From: Zygnema cylindricum
Taxonomy: Eukaryota; Streptophyta; Zygnematophyceae; Zygnematales; Zygnemataceae
DNA: 64,000 bases
Direction: 5' to 3'
NCBI GenBank assembly: GCA_037447655.1
Contig: JBBHKE010000926.1
Location: 54,496 to 118,495, forward strand
Positions 32,413 through 43,699 of the stretch are shown piece after piece. Made by a program: the position numbers and the translations under genes. The notes beneath the pieces are model-generated. The model was given only the letters and a program-made list of their open reading frames with translations. It was not told where the DNA came from and did no database searches. Numbering within the stretch: position 1 is the first letter of the stretch; each line of letters opens with the position of its first letter.

Positions 32413-33462
32413 TGTAGAAACTAATGGTTTTATTAGTATTTTCTAGGTCTGAAAAAGAAATATAGAAGTCGAGGTAGTCTATCTCTAACTTCTCTCTCCA
32501 ACTCTCAAACTTGTCGCAGTCACTGAGAAATTGGAGAGGAAGCTAGAGCCATGGCTACCTTGGCTATCCTGAGGTTTACGGGAATTTTATATTAGGGTTT
32601 ATATATTTAATTAAAATGTATGTGCCGGCGGCAGGATTTGATCCTTGTACCTGCCGGCCGGCAGACACAATGTAGCCGGTAGCCTTAGCCGTTTCATCTA
32701 GCGGTAGTGTTACATAGCATATAGTTTGATAATTATTTATATATGTATACAAGCGATAAACCATTTAACTAGAATTAATTACGGGATACATAGATCCAGT
32801 AATATGTAATGTACGACTTACGGTACGGACATAAATCAGTACCGCGCATTTGTTTCGTAAATGAAACAAATATCGCGCATGTATTTATTACGGCTACGAT
32901 TAAAGCCGAATTTAATCGGACGGCCGCGATTAGCGCCGAGATCGCGGAGGAAGATTTCGGCGGTTTGTGGCCATCGCCACATCGGATGACGCGTGGGAAA
33001 ATTCCGTTGGATTGTGGAAACTCCGGAGATTATGGCACCGAATCCGGATTTGACATGTGTCGACATTTTGGCCATGTCGTACAATGTCCGTACATAAAGT
33101 ACACCGGCAGCTATACTTTTGCGTACGGAACTCAATTCTGATTGGTTCCGTACATCAGTAGATAGAGTCTGTGAGAGAGATAGGACTTAGAAAAATTAGA
33201 AGATAGGACCCTCTCTCCCAGAGAGCTTCTGTACAAAAGGTCAACTTTGACCCTCCATAACTTACTGCTCAGGGGAGCAAATTCAGAGATTCTTTTTGCT
33301 ATCGACTCAGGGGAGTCTTGTCTTCACAGGGGTGAAGTTGGTCAGAGTTTTTATCTGCCAGGGTGGCAGTTATTTTTGCTTAAACACAAAGGGGTCAGGA
33401 TTATCCTAGAGGCTTCTTGGAAGCTGTCCACTCTGAGGACTTATGGAGGTCTCAGAGTTTCA
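32413..33462 (+). repeat. C3 3' LTR
   Basis: Near-identical to 27012-28061. The opposite-strand 99-codon frame is at 32836-33135. The sequence following (33463-34210) is AT-rich with no recognised feature. Confidence 0.92.
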
Positions 33463-34210
33463 GACACATTTGTATTGTTTTTTTTTTAAGTATCAAAGTT
33501 CTCTTATTACACGTAACGCACAATTTGAAATTACACATGTTTAAATTTCGAACATAACCATTTGCGTATGGATTGATACCTTTAAACTTTCATGCAAGGA
33601 AAAAATTATAACATAACAGGTTATAAGTAGATTTATCACACTTTTTTTTTAATAAATAAATATTATTAACAATATATCAACAATGAAAAGAGAAAAAAAT
33701 CGACATGAAAACCCATGTTAAAGTTTTAGAATGCTTTTACCACTACTCATCAAAGCTTGTATATCAACGAACATTGCAATCCTACACATTGTCTAAATAT
33801 ACATAAGTTATTTAATTAATCTGTGAGATGCCTCAAATAACATTAAAGACCATAAAACAAGTAGCGAAAGACATTTAATAAATTGATCAGAACCACGAAT
33901 TTTGTCAAATGCCACGTAAGAAAAAACAAAATTCAAGCTTCGAACATTCCTTCTATTTTGTCAACCTTTCAAATATTAATATCAAAAGATATTGGAAGCT
34001 GGCGATATCTGGTGTTAACAATGTGCGAGAATTGTACAGATATCAATATGTTTGCAGTCGATTATAAATCAGTTCGAGCCGCAGCATCAAACTTGCGGAC
34101 TATATTATACTGCCCTCCAGTAGAAAGGTTTGATTTCGTACCCTTTAGATCCAACACGGCGCACAGTTCAAAATAAGTGCGTAACTATGCACACACATCA
34201 AAGTAATTTG
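33463..34210. other. AT-rich intergenic stretch
   Basis: One 97-codon frame (33883-34176) lacks any recognisable domain. Nothing else was identified. Confidence 0.5.
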
Positions 34211-34417
34211 TAGTGTTGTGTATAGGTAAAAACGTTATCGCGATAACACCGATACCGATAGTTATCGGTTATCAAAATGTCAAAGGTCTCGATATATTTG
34301 TACTTTTTGTACTTTATGTCTGGAGTACTTCCTGTCCGTAAACTGAACGGAAATTTTATGAGAAATGTACGGTTTTTTACTGGAAATGCACGGAGTTTGA
34401 TGAAAAATACGTCCCAC

Positions 34418-35727
34418 TGTCGTGCATGTGACCAAAAGGGATGGCAAACATGCAACACAATCAGCTGCAAAATAAATAATAAACAAATAAGCGAGAAAGT
34501 CATGAACATCTCAGAAAACGAGTGAGAATAATTATGTACAAGCAGTAAGCAGCAAATAAACATATCATAAGAAAAATAAAGGTAGAGTGAGAGAGGAAGT
34601 TAGGAGGCTCAGTTTATTATTAAGCCAAAGGATAGCCACTAGGCTCCTTGGTCAGTTTATATTCCTTACGAAGTTCAATAAATAAAGATTTAACTCAATA
34701 TCACAACACACCAACTGAAACTCTAGCAAACTGCGAGCAAATCTGAGATAACCAGAATTAGTCACACACGAAACATACGAGGAAAGCCAATTCTAATCTA
34801 GTAGCACGCAGTAAACCATACAAGCAAACCCAAAACTGTCCAATCACAATCTAGGGTTCAGCGAGAGCTTGAGAAAGAAGACCGAGCAGCAATCCACTTG
34901 ATAGGACGCGAGAAGAAGTGAAGGGAAATCGGTTAGGCTTCGGCGTGAGCCGCGTAGATTAATTTGTAGGGCAAGTTTACAAAGAAACAAAGTAAGAGCT
35001 AAGCAGCAGAACGCTCAATGACCAAAAAAGTAGTCACTAAAACTATCCTGACAATTGAACAAGAAAAATACTCAAAGTTTAGGTCAAATCTTCCAAAATG
35101 AGAATTCCTGTGCTCTTGAAATTGTGAGCACAGAATTCACCTAACATTCGCTAAGTACAAAGTCTACAGTTGAGAGTCTACCTTACTACGCCTACATGCG
35201 TTCTATGTAGTTGTTTGCGCTTAGTTTGGATTCTGGCCAATAGGCGACCAGAATCGTGTGCCTTACGTTACAAAATCTACAGCCTACGGATAAAAACCCT
35301 TCCTACGCTACATGTGAATATGTGCGACCTCCAAGGGTCCACGACTTAAAATGGTCCTGCGTGCAGTTCGCATCTGGACCGTCCATTCGTCTGCATCCTT
35401 TGTGGCCGTAGATTCGCGTTCGAATCCACGCTGGCGTCGACATCACTTGGAGTTGATGTTTCGGTTTGCGATCGTCCGTACATCGATCCAAACTGGTTGC
35501 GGAAATTTTGGCCGACGAAGTATGTTGGTTCGCCAAAATTCCCAGACAGACGGCTTCGCGGACAGAAACTGAAACTGTCCGCGGGTTTCAAGGCGTCAAC
35601 GACAATTTTTACGGTCTTGTCGCCACCGAAACATACCAAAATACAAATTAGTGTGGCATAAATTTTACAGACCGTTTATATGCGATTAAAATGCGGTTAA
35701 AATGCGACGACGTGATACGGCATGACA
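34418..35727 (-). repeat. Gypsy 3' LTR (1310 bp)
   Basis: Plus strand TGTCGTGCATG to CGGCATGACA. From about 34617 to 35727 it matches 44170-45284. The first 200 bp (sense U5 end) are absent from the 5' LTR but repeated at 35730-35930. Confidence 0.85.
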
Positions 35728-35729
35728 GG

Positions 35730-35930
35730 TGTCGTGCATGTGACCAAAAAGGATGGTAAACATGCAACACAATCAGTTGCAAAACAAATAATAAACAAAT
35801 AAGCGAGAAAGTCATGAACATCTCAGAAAACGAGTGAGAATAATTATGTACAAGCAGCAAGCAGCAAATAAACATATCATAAGAAAAATAAAGGTAGAGT
35901 GAGAGAGGAAGTTAGGAGGCTCTGTTTATT
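35730..35930 (-). repeat. Extra copy of the Gypsy LTR terminal 200 bp
   Basis: Nearly identical to 34418-34617, separated from the full LTR by only GG. On the sense strand the order is G9 purine tract, this U5-like block ending CACGACA, CC, then TGTCATGCC of the 3' LTR. Confidence 0.8.
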
Positions 35931-35945
35931 CCCCCCCCCAGCTCT

Positions 35946-37145
35946 TTAGCCTGCCGAATAGCTAGCCAATACGAGTGGTAACTCCCGGCAGCCGTGACAA
36001 AACCAATGACCGTCTAGAACTGCTGTTAACGGAGGAACCAAACACTCCATGTGAAATCCTTCGTTGCAATGGTCGCATAGAAGCATTGATGTTTCTCCGT
36101 CGGCTCGGTTGCAAAGTGTGCATTCTGTAGCCTCAGTGATAGGCATACGCCTAGGGTCCATGTCTTCGGAAATATCCGGTAAATAACATGGAGCACAGTT
36201 CTTCGAATGCTCCTGCAAGGTTGGCGTATCTGCTCTTTGAAGTCCGAGCATGCCATTCGTGTCTACTTCGATTATTCGGAGAATATGAGGTGAAACATCT
36301 GTGTCCAAGGTATCGAAGGATTGGCGCCGTAAGTAGACATAATCTCCCACTCGATAAGGCTTCTGCTGGGGCCGGTAGCCGCCGCTGCGTGTAGTGGCAA
36401 AGCGCAAAGTATCTCTGTGCTGGGCGATTTGCAGGTTGTCAAAAGCCATGGGCATCTCTCGGGCAAAAAGCAACGCCCTGTTAGTAAGTTCTTCCAGAAA
36501 AACCCCGTCAGACAGTAAGGGAAGAGGAAAGCTTGCGGCTTTGTGGATATTCCTACCCAGCAAGGGTTGACGCCCAAATAAGACATAGTAAGCACTGAAA
36601 TTAGCAAGACTCGTATGTACCGACATTCGATACCCCATGGCAATATAGCCCAGTGACTCGTCCCACACTGTTATATGTTTCTCCAAGCAATGCTGGCGTA
36701 ATGCCCGCTTGAAGGTCTGAACTGCACGTTCTGCCAATCCATCAGCCCATGGATGATCGCGTCTTGTTCGACGATGGTCTATGAGAGCGTCATCTAGCAT
36801 TTATTGGAATTCTCCGCGGAATTCAGTCCTTTGATCTGTGAGGACTTCGGCTGGAGCGATGTATCTCATTAGGACATGTTCTTTAAAAGAAGCGGTGGTG
36901 AGCTTAGCAGTTTTGTTTGGTAACGCTACAACTTCAACCCATTTGCTAAAATTTTCAATCATGATTATTATATACTTTTTCCCCCTCCGAGACATCAGAA
37001 AAAGGCCTGTCAAATCGCACGACCAGCAGTAAATTAACCCCTTGATGGGTAATGGTTGGAGGGTAGTCTGCTGGTTGCTAAAAGAGGGATGTAGACGATC
37101 ACATATTGCAAACTTGTGCAATACCGCTGCGACATCAGATTGCAT
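35946..37145 (-). pseudogene. Gypsy integrase core with C-terminal PHD finger
   Basis: From the 5' side: integrase core with catalytic Asp in SCDLTG and LTDQRTEF (36801-37145), an in-frame TAA at 36801, then catalytic Glu at residue 24 of the 35946-36800 frame (GLAERAVQTFKR). An SH3-like C-terminal region (YRVGDYVYLRR) follows about residues 149-180. The last 60 residues form a complete C4HC3 PHD finger: C227, C230, C242, C245, H250, C253, C268, C271. The frame ends soon after, at 35946. PHD fingers commonly bind histone H3 tails; a targeting role in integration is inferred by analogy with chromodomains of chromoviral integrases. Stops make this copy non-functional. Confidence 0.88.
35988..36122 (-). 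other. PHD finger domain at the integrase C-terminus
   Basis: Spacing is C-x2-C-x11-C-x2-C-x4-H-x2-C-x14-C-x2-C, with the aromatic Trp two residues before the last CxxC pair (GHWFCHGC), as in canonical PHD fingers. All eight metal ligands are retained although the element carries stops elsewhere. It lies 4-16 residues before the end of the polyprotein. Confidence 0.88.
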
Positions 37146-37166
37146 CCCAGACCACCAATAGCGTGC

Positions 37167-38901
37167 CTACAGTAAGCTTAAGGTGGGCTTGGTCCCATAG
37201 TGACCCAGCTCGGAGTGAATTTGTTCAATCAACCAGAGGCGTTCAGTCGCGCGAGGCACGTGTCTGTGACTACTGTCCGCTAACAATCGAACTAGCGAAC
37301 CACCTAACCAAAGATAATTTTTAGCCCTTTTCTTTACTCGTTCCTCCTCCTCGGATGTAATGCGTGGTGGGAAGGCTTGTGAGGAGAGGAAAACAATTAG
37401 TGCTCCGTCTCGCCATGGATCCGGAGTAGAACGAGAGTGGGACAGCGATGCTAAAGAATGTGTGATATAAAATCCGGCTGACATAGTAGCTAAGTCGTAA
37501 TCGAAATCCTGCCGAACTCCATTGTCTGTGGTTCTTGGCAAAGGGTTTCGGGAAATGTCGTCTGCATTCAAACTAAGTAATCCTGGACGGTGAATTATTT
37601 CCACATGATATTCTTGTAAAATTAATGCCCAGCGCGCTAATTTTCCTGACAGTTTATCGTTGGTCATCTGCCAATGTAAAGGCTGATGGTCGGTTAGAAG
37701 AGTAAACGGTTTTCCGTAAATGTAGTGACGAAAGTGTACAATACCCCAAACTGCTGCAGGACATTCTCCTTCATAACTAGTGTAATTTGACTTCGCACGA
37801 TTATTACTCCTGCTTGCGTAAGCGACCACGTATTCTTCTCCTGTTAGTTCACGCTGAGTTAAGATGGCCGCAATGCCAGGCTTTCCGAAGTCTGTTTGTA
37901 GGCAGAAAGGTAATTTGTGATTAGGAGGTCGGAGGATTGGAGCACTGGAGTGGGCATCTTTCAACTTCTCAAAAGCCAAAATATGATCAGGTCCCCAAAC
38001 GAAAGGAACTTCTTTCTTGAGCAGATTGTTCAATGGTGAAGCGATAGTGCTGAAACTAGGGACAAATCTGCGATAATAATTAGCTAATCCTAGGAAGGCT
38101 CGAAGACTCGTGAGATCAACGGGGGTTGGCAGTTTGCTGATAGCCTCGGTTTTTGCTTCAAGTGGTGTGATTCCCTCAGAGGAAATGAAATGTCCAAGGT
38201 AAGGCACACCCACGGACACGAAAGTACATTTAGCTGGATGACATTTTAATCCGACCTTTTTCAGTTCTGTTAGGACCCATTCAATATGAGTTGTGTGATC
38301 TTCGATTGTGGAGGAGGCGATAATCAAATCATCGATATAACATCGTGCAAACTTGCAACCACCTAAAACTAAATCCATTACTTTTTGAAAAACTGCGTGG
38401 GTGTTCTTAAGTCCAAAAGGCATGACAGACCACTCCCAATGACCATCACTACCCCAAAAGGCGGTTTTATGCCTATCCTTCTCCTCTATTTCAATCTAGT
38501 TAAAGCCTTGTCGTAAATCCAGAATACTGAAATATTTAACGCCTCCTATATGATCAAATATTTCTTCGGCCAATGGCATTGGATGTCAATCATTTATCGT
38601 TCTAGCATTGAGTTCCCAGTAATCGCCGCACATCCGACGATCGGTAAAGTTTTCTTTCGGCATCTTTTTTCCTGGGCATGACAGTGGGTGCTGCAAAAGT
38701 AGAATCCGACCGATAAATGAGGCCAACTTCCTCCAGTTCAGCGCAGCGTTGGTCCACTAATTCCCATTCTGTTTCGGATAGGCGGTGTTTCGGCTTGAAA
38801 ATGGGACGATCGTCTTCAAGATCTATAGACATTTTATAGGTGGTATGGAGACCAAGATCATTCATAGAGAAAGCCAAAGCGTCGATATTTTGAAGAATCA
38901 T
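37167..38901 (-). pseudogene. Gypsy reverse transcriptase, RNase H and integrase zinc finger
   Basis: The N-terminal RT piece is at 38602-38901 (FKPKHRLSETEWELV, AAPTVMPRKKDA). A frameshift follows near 38660. A segment with two in-frame stops (about 38450-38600) still reads as GDYWELNARTIND and YFSILDLRQGFN. Then 37167-38423 holds MPFGLKN, YIDD (residues 29-32), GLANYYRRF and RNase H-type LLTDHQPLHWQ. After that come HRPGLLSLNADDISR and the start of the integrase finger (IHSELGHYG). An in-frame TAG near 37167 separates this from the integrase core. RT motifs are Ty3/Gypsy-like. Confidence 0.88.
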
Positions 38902-38919
38902 TTCGTTCAGTAGATCATG

Positions 38920-39588
38920 TTAAGATTGAGAGAGATTAGAGCCAAGTTTCCATTTAGGAGATTTCGAACCTTTAATCGTCATTGCTTCCATGGCTTGTGC
39001 AAAAGCTAGTTGTTTATCCGCGATAAGTGACTGACCTAATGAGTAAACAACCGGTGTTTCTTGTAAGCAGTTTGTCCAATGGTGCCAGCTGCGAGTAGGA
39101 AAGGCTGCAGTCCAGTGAGGAGGTGTTGACATATGAGTACAGGGAGCAGATTGGGCAGCAGTATATGCTGGAATGGACCATGACATGTGGCTAAGGTTTA
39201 AGAAATCGTAGACTGTGACATCAGGAGAAGGTTTTATAGAGGATGGGAAAAGGAAAAATTGAGAAGGTGTCCCTCTAAGGGTGACAATGTGTTTAGAAAT
39301 AGGTGGTGCATCCCCCCCCCCAACTGGTTGAGACGGATGGGTTTGTGCGTAACGACCTGCTGCAAATCCGAGGCCTAAGACAAATGAGAGGGATTGAGGG
39401 TCTATGACACGACCTAAAAGGATGCAGCGTTGTCGTTCTGTGAGACCATGGGCAGCCGTAGTGTTGGGAAGGAAATGCATAAGGTGTTCTCGTTCTGTGG
39501 CTGTAGGTTCATCTAGGCCGCCTGTGTGAATATTTTTGAGCAGGCCAGGCCCATCACCAGAGAAGGCGTGAGAGTGTGGATAAGACAC
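38920..39588 (-). pseudogene. Methyltransferase C-terminus plus linker to RT (Gypsy)
   Basis: 222 codons in the frame that continues past an in-frame TAA at 38920 into RT. Residues 30-76 contain an EREHLMHFLPNTT, GLTERQRCILLGR, VIDPQSL series. It resembles the DNMT3 C-terminal region, where a short target-recognition segment is followed by an RQRLLGRSW-type motif and the last strand. The rest, to the RT, is a linker with no recognised domain. A frameshift near 39590-39600 separates it from the preceding methyltransferase piece. Confidence 0.75.
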
Positions 39589-41144
39589 TAGAGTGGGGAG
39601 AACTTTGAGTGGTTGGCCTGAGACGTTAATGTTGTAATTCGGTGGGTGATCAGGCTGCAGACAGGTTTGGACTTTGTGAAAAGGAAGAGTGCAGTCCGAA
39701 TATCTGTAAAAGGAGGTTTGACAGAAAGATTTCCTTCCCCAAGGCGTCCAATATCAATCAAGTTGGTCCATTTAGATCGAACCCGATGAGCTAACGACCC
39801 GTGACGAGCAGCATCAATGATAAGAGGAGGACCAATTAATGCCTCTATCCGCTTGTAATCAGCTAACACTGTAGGTCGATGATCGTTATAGGCTACCACG
39901 TTTTCTAGAATATATCCCAATGGGCGATCGAAAGATTATAAAAAATGCATGATACAAAGTAATTCAAAGAATAATTTGGTGCGGGGATCAGCTAAGCCGA
40001 GACCTTTGCTTGCTCGTGACATTCCCTGACACTCCCAACCGACAAAGAGAAGATCGATTGGTTCTACATAGAGAAGGTGTTGGTTTCCTATCAAACGAAT
40101 ATCTTGAGGTAATGCTGTATGCATGTGAGCAAAAGCGGATTTAGGGAAAATATGTGGATATTGTCCGTGTAAAATATTACAGTGATGTTTTTGGGCTTTC
40201 CGAGCTAAAGGGTCAGTGTCAACTGAGTAGTACTGTTTGATAAGTAATCTGTTGCGAAGGCATGAGAGTAGAGAGGTACCTATGCCTGCGAACAGGTCTA
40301 AAATGACTAGACCATCTTGATGAGGTTTTACCTGAATTGGTTTCCAATTAATGGGAAGAAATCCGGAAGGATCTACAGAAATAAGAGGCAAAGGTGGAAC
40401 CCGCGATAAAGGAATCTGAAGTGTGTGTTTGTAGATGTGATCGAACTCGTGAGAATCGATAATAAAACCCGGATTATCGAAAAGTTCAGGCAAAGAAGGA
40501 CTATCGGGAAGAATTTCCTCTGCGGAAAGAGAATGAAAAAATTCAAATCCCACCAAATTTTCGGAACAAGCAAGGACAGATTGGGATGCGTGCGCCATAA
40601 TGGGCATGGATTGGCGTGCAGAAATTAGAGGGAGACAAATTTTCTTTTCCGGATAATTGGTAGGACGGGAGGAAAAAGTTTGATCGTACATATCAACGCC
40701 GCCTCCTACTGTGAAAATCACATCTTGCCCTACTAAACACTCGTAATCACTACATTTGGTGACCAATGCGTGTGCACGAACTTCCGCAAAATCAGATTCT
40801 GTACCATTTTGAAACCTAAAGCAGAGTGGATCCTTCGTAATGCCCAAAACTGGTTTGGTTGTTTCCGCTGAGGTGAGTAAACGTGTGGAAGTGGACTGGA
40901 GTTTATCAGCTGTCAGACCTAGTTTCAGTGCAAAAGATGACCCCAAAATAATTGGTTTTGCACCGGTGTCCATAAGTGGTAATGACGGTACGACACCATT
41001 GACTGAAAATGCACCCTTCCCATTATCTAGAAAACTGATGTGTGGGTCAAGTGAACTACGCTCGTCGGTAGAGATAAGCCTAAGAGCGTCAAGATTACGG
41101 TTCATTTGTAAAGCCTGTAATGCTGCAAATGGGATGGATGTCAC
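39588..41144 (-). pseudogene. Gypsy aspartic protease fused to DNMT3-like C5 cytosine methyltransferase
   Basis: The first frame (39936-41144, 402 codons) has a retropepsin-like DTG at residues 59-61. Methyltransferase motif I DLFAGIG is at 283-289 (SAM binding), a YYSVDTDPLARK segment at 305-316, and motif IV WECQGMS with candidate catalytic Cys372. GLADPRTKLFFEL follows, matching the GLYEGTGRLFFEF region of DNMT3. After an in-frame TAA (39936) the same frame continues 39588-39920 with DRPLGYILENVV (motif VI) and IDAARHGSLAHRVRSKW (motif VIII, like the DNMT3 IDA-AHRARYFWGN region). The predicted role is cytosine methylation of DNA; RNA or RNA/DNA-hybrid targets cannot be excluded. The copy is interrupted. 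Confidence 0.87.
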
Positions 41145-41162
41145 CGTAGATTTTAGGTTGGG

Positions 41163-41882
41163 TTAATCGGAAATCATAGTAGACAAAATGCATAATCTTT
41201 CTTTAACCCTATGGCTGTCCTGAATGGAGCGGTCAAGAATAATGAGTGCTTCCGCCGTGATGGTGGAAGCTGTTTCGGGTAAATTGGTTGTGGTTTCTTT
41301 GGAAAATGATAATGGTAGACGTGTGCTACTCTGTTTACCCTCGCGATTGTGATCAATTGTCCCCTTGTCAAACGTGGTTGCCCTCTTTTGAATGGTTGAA
41401 TCTCGTAAAACTCGACCTGCTAGCGTGGGCAGGTGGACAACTATACGAGCCATACCAATTAGGTGAGTGGACGGTTTCATTTGAGCCATAAGGGCTACAA
41501 ACTGGTCTTTAATCATAGCGACCATTTGGTCTTTAATCATAGCGGCCATTTGAGTTTGCATTTCCTCTCTCTCTTTTTCTCTCCGAGACAATTTAGGTGA
41601 AGAGTTTTTTTCTGACTCTTTATCTGGTTGGACTACTTTGGCAGATCTAGCCGGTATGCCACCATTTCGAATCTGATTTTGATATGAAAATTCAGGGTTT
41701 TTGATGTGACAACGATACACAAAGTGGCCAGTCTGTTTGCAGTGTGTACAGGTCGCACATTTATCCGGGCACATCCGAGCATCATGCCTGATCTTGCCAC
41801 ATCGGAAACAAATCCGATTGGATGGTTGATTTGGTGGGGTTCCCATAGCTGGGACTCTTGGTGGCCGATTATTTGGCCCCAA
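41163..41882 (-). pseudogene. Gypsy nucleocapsid region with two CCHC zinc knuckles
   Basis: Two adjacent knuckles near residues 17-55: CFRCGKIRHDARMC and CTHCKQTGHFVYRC. These are the nucleic-acid-binding motifs of Gag nucleocapsid. A Lys/Glu-rich segment with a repeated MIKDQ(M/F)VA(M/L) stretch follows. The frame ends at TAA (41163) only a few codons upstream of the protease frame and in the same phase. This stop could be a nonsense mutation or a Gag/Pol boundary. Confidence 0.8.
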
Positions 41883-42072
41883 GTTACGAGGATTTGGTGA
41901 ATTGAAAGGGTTAGGTTCTCTCTGATGGGACTTTTGGTCGATCGTGGGCCTCCCACCAACAATTCGTCATCTCGTATTCTACAGCGTATTGAGCTGCCTA
42001 GTCAAATGTAAATTTGAGACCGTATGTTTGGCTAAGATGGCTTTGAAAAAATTTCTTTGATTGGAAAGGAAA

Positions 42073-43071
42073 CTATCCAACAAACTTTTGGACAGCTTCG
42101 GCATCTGATATGAAATCGGGTAACGCTTCCCGCAAGGTCTCCATGCGGTCTCTTAAACCGGGAGCAGTTTCGCCCGGTTTACGCTCAAAATTCATTAATT
42201 CCTTAACTTGGTCAGGATTCTGTATGCGATACTCCTCTTGTAACAAATTAAACATTATGGTGAGAGGGTCTCGTAACAGAATAGTCATCCCGCGTTGTGC
42301 CGGGACGGCGGCTCGGGCTGCAATGGCATATTGGTGGGGAACCTCTGCTAGAGCTTTTTAAATAACATTGCTAAGCGCATCTTAGACCTATGGAATAGCA
42401 GCTTGATAAGGAATTTCTGCTTGACCTATTACCTCAAGCATACTAGGAAACTGTGGAGAATATTCGGTCATCGCAAGTATGCCATCATACTTGCGGGAAT
42501 ATAAGGTAAGGGCGGACCCGCGAAGGTAACGCCCGAGAAGGGAGAAAGCGACACGCATGTCAAATCTATCTTGATAAAGGAAAACTAGATCTCGCATTTC
42601 AGTGTCGAATAGCATTCGAAAATGAGATAAACTCATGGTATCCTTCATTCCGGAAAAGCAGAATTGAAGTTTACCAGGAGTACCCTCCGATGTGGAGGCT
42701 ATAAAAAGAGACGAGTTAGTCAAATTCAAAGCCTGAATCGGTGCTAACGGAAACCAAAAAGAAAGAAAATTTGAATTGGGTTCCCTTTCGTTATCAACCT
42801 CTTCCACAGATAGCGTGGAAAGAATGGATGACAAAGATGAGAGAGTGGTTAAATCTGAACGGGAAGAAGACGCTATAGATTCGATTAAAGGACTTAACGT
42901 CAAAGAAACCAAATTTGATAAATTCGATTGATCAAAATTTGAGGAAGGGAAAGTTCCACCACTACGTGTAGATCTGTATGAGTGGTCAAGATTCTCCCAA
43001 TCAGTGGGCATAAAAATGACTGAGATAACAACTAATCCGCTAATGGATACGCCCAATACGAGGTGCAACAA
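42073..43071 (-). pseudogene. gag: Gypsy Gag capsid region (interrupted)
   Basis: Two open pieces in the same phase, 42388-43071 and 42073-42288, are separated by three in-frame stops. The second piece (LQEEYRIQ, VKELMNFERKPGE, LRDRMETLREALP) resembles the retrotransposon gag capsid C-terminal segment with its RKPGE-type motif. The first is Ser-rich at its start, then LYQDRFDMRVAFSLLGRYL. A further frameshift lies between 42073 and the zinc-knuckle frame. Start uncertain. The 5' leader (43072-43700) has no recognised motif. Confidence 0.7.
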
Positions 43072-43699
43072 ATGCTAAACCATACCACATACGTAGGCAA
43101 TAATCTCAAACAGTCTCTAACAATGCCACGATGGCCAGATGTAGTCAAGAGGCCGCTTTTACGGAAACCTCTACCCTGCAAACGAGTGGGCAAGGCCAAA
43201 GGGCCAGATCTATAAAGGGTGAAACTTGCTAACAAGCACCCGGAGGTGCAAATCTAAAGCTCCACAGGCAGAAAATAGTTCTATCCAAGGCCACCAACGG
43301 CCAGATCTAACAATAAAATTCCACGCCAAACAGACAACAAGAAAAACACAAGGCCACTCACGGCCAGATGGCAAGCATGGAAAGCGTGGACAGTGCAAGT
43401 GCTCAATACAATTAGGTCCAAGTGAACCCAATCCACTCATGTACCCTCTACACGATCAACAACTATCCTGACAAGCGCTTGCACTCACAAGGCATCGTGA
43501 ACTTACAAACCACTCTTAGCGATCTGGCAATTGCCAAGGGTGAACAACGGTTGTTCTCTCCAACCGGAGTTTTGCAGAGCTCCCAAAAACGAATCAGCTC
43601 CACTATCTCCAGTCCAAATTGTCGAGTACACACCACAACTCAATTACCAACTTAGTTAGTAGCCTGTTAAGGCACGCGTATCAGCACTATGCCACGCTC

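Larger units (their letters stand above)
27012..33462 (+). mobile_element. Copia LTR retrotransposon C3 (near-intact)
   Basis: 6451 bp on the plus strand. LTRs at 27012-28061 and 32413-33462 (1050 bp each, TGTAGAAACT to CAGAGTTTCA). Primer-binding site GGTTATGGGCCCACC at 28062-28076; purine tract AATAAGGGGAG just before the 3' LTR. Coding order is gag, protease, integrase, RT, RNase H. It is the same family as C2 in opposite orientation. No TSD is visible: the flanks are CTTAA and GACAC. Confidence 0.95.

Noticed and set aside
35415-35440. tRNA-like B-box (GTTCGAATCC) in the Gypsy LTR
   Set aside because: No paired T-stem, A-box or acceptor stem around it; probably chance.
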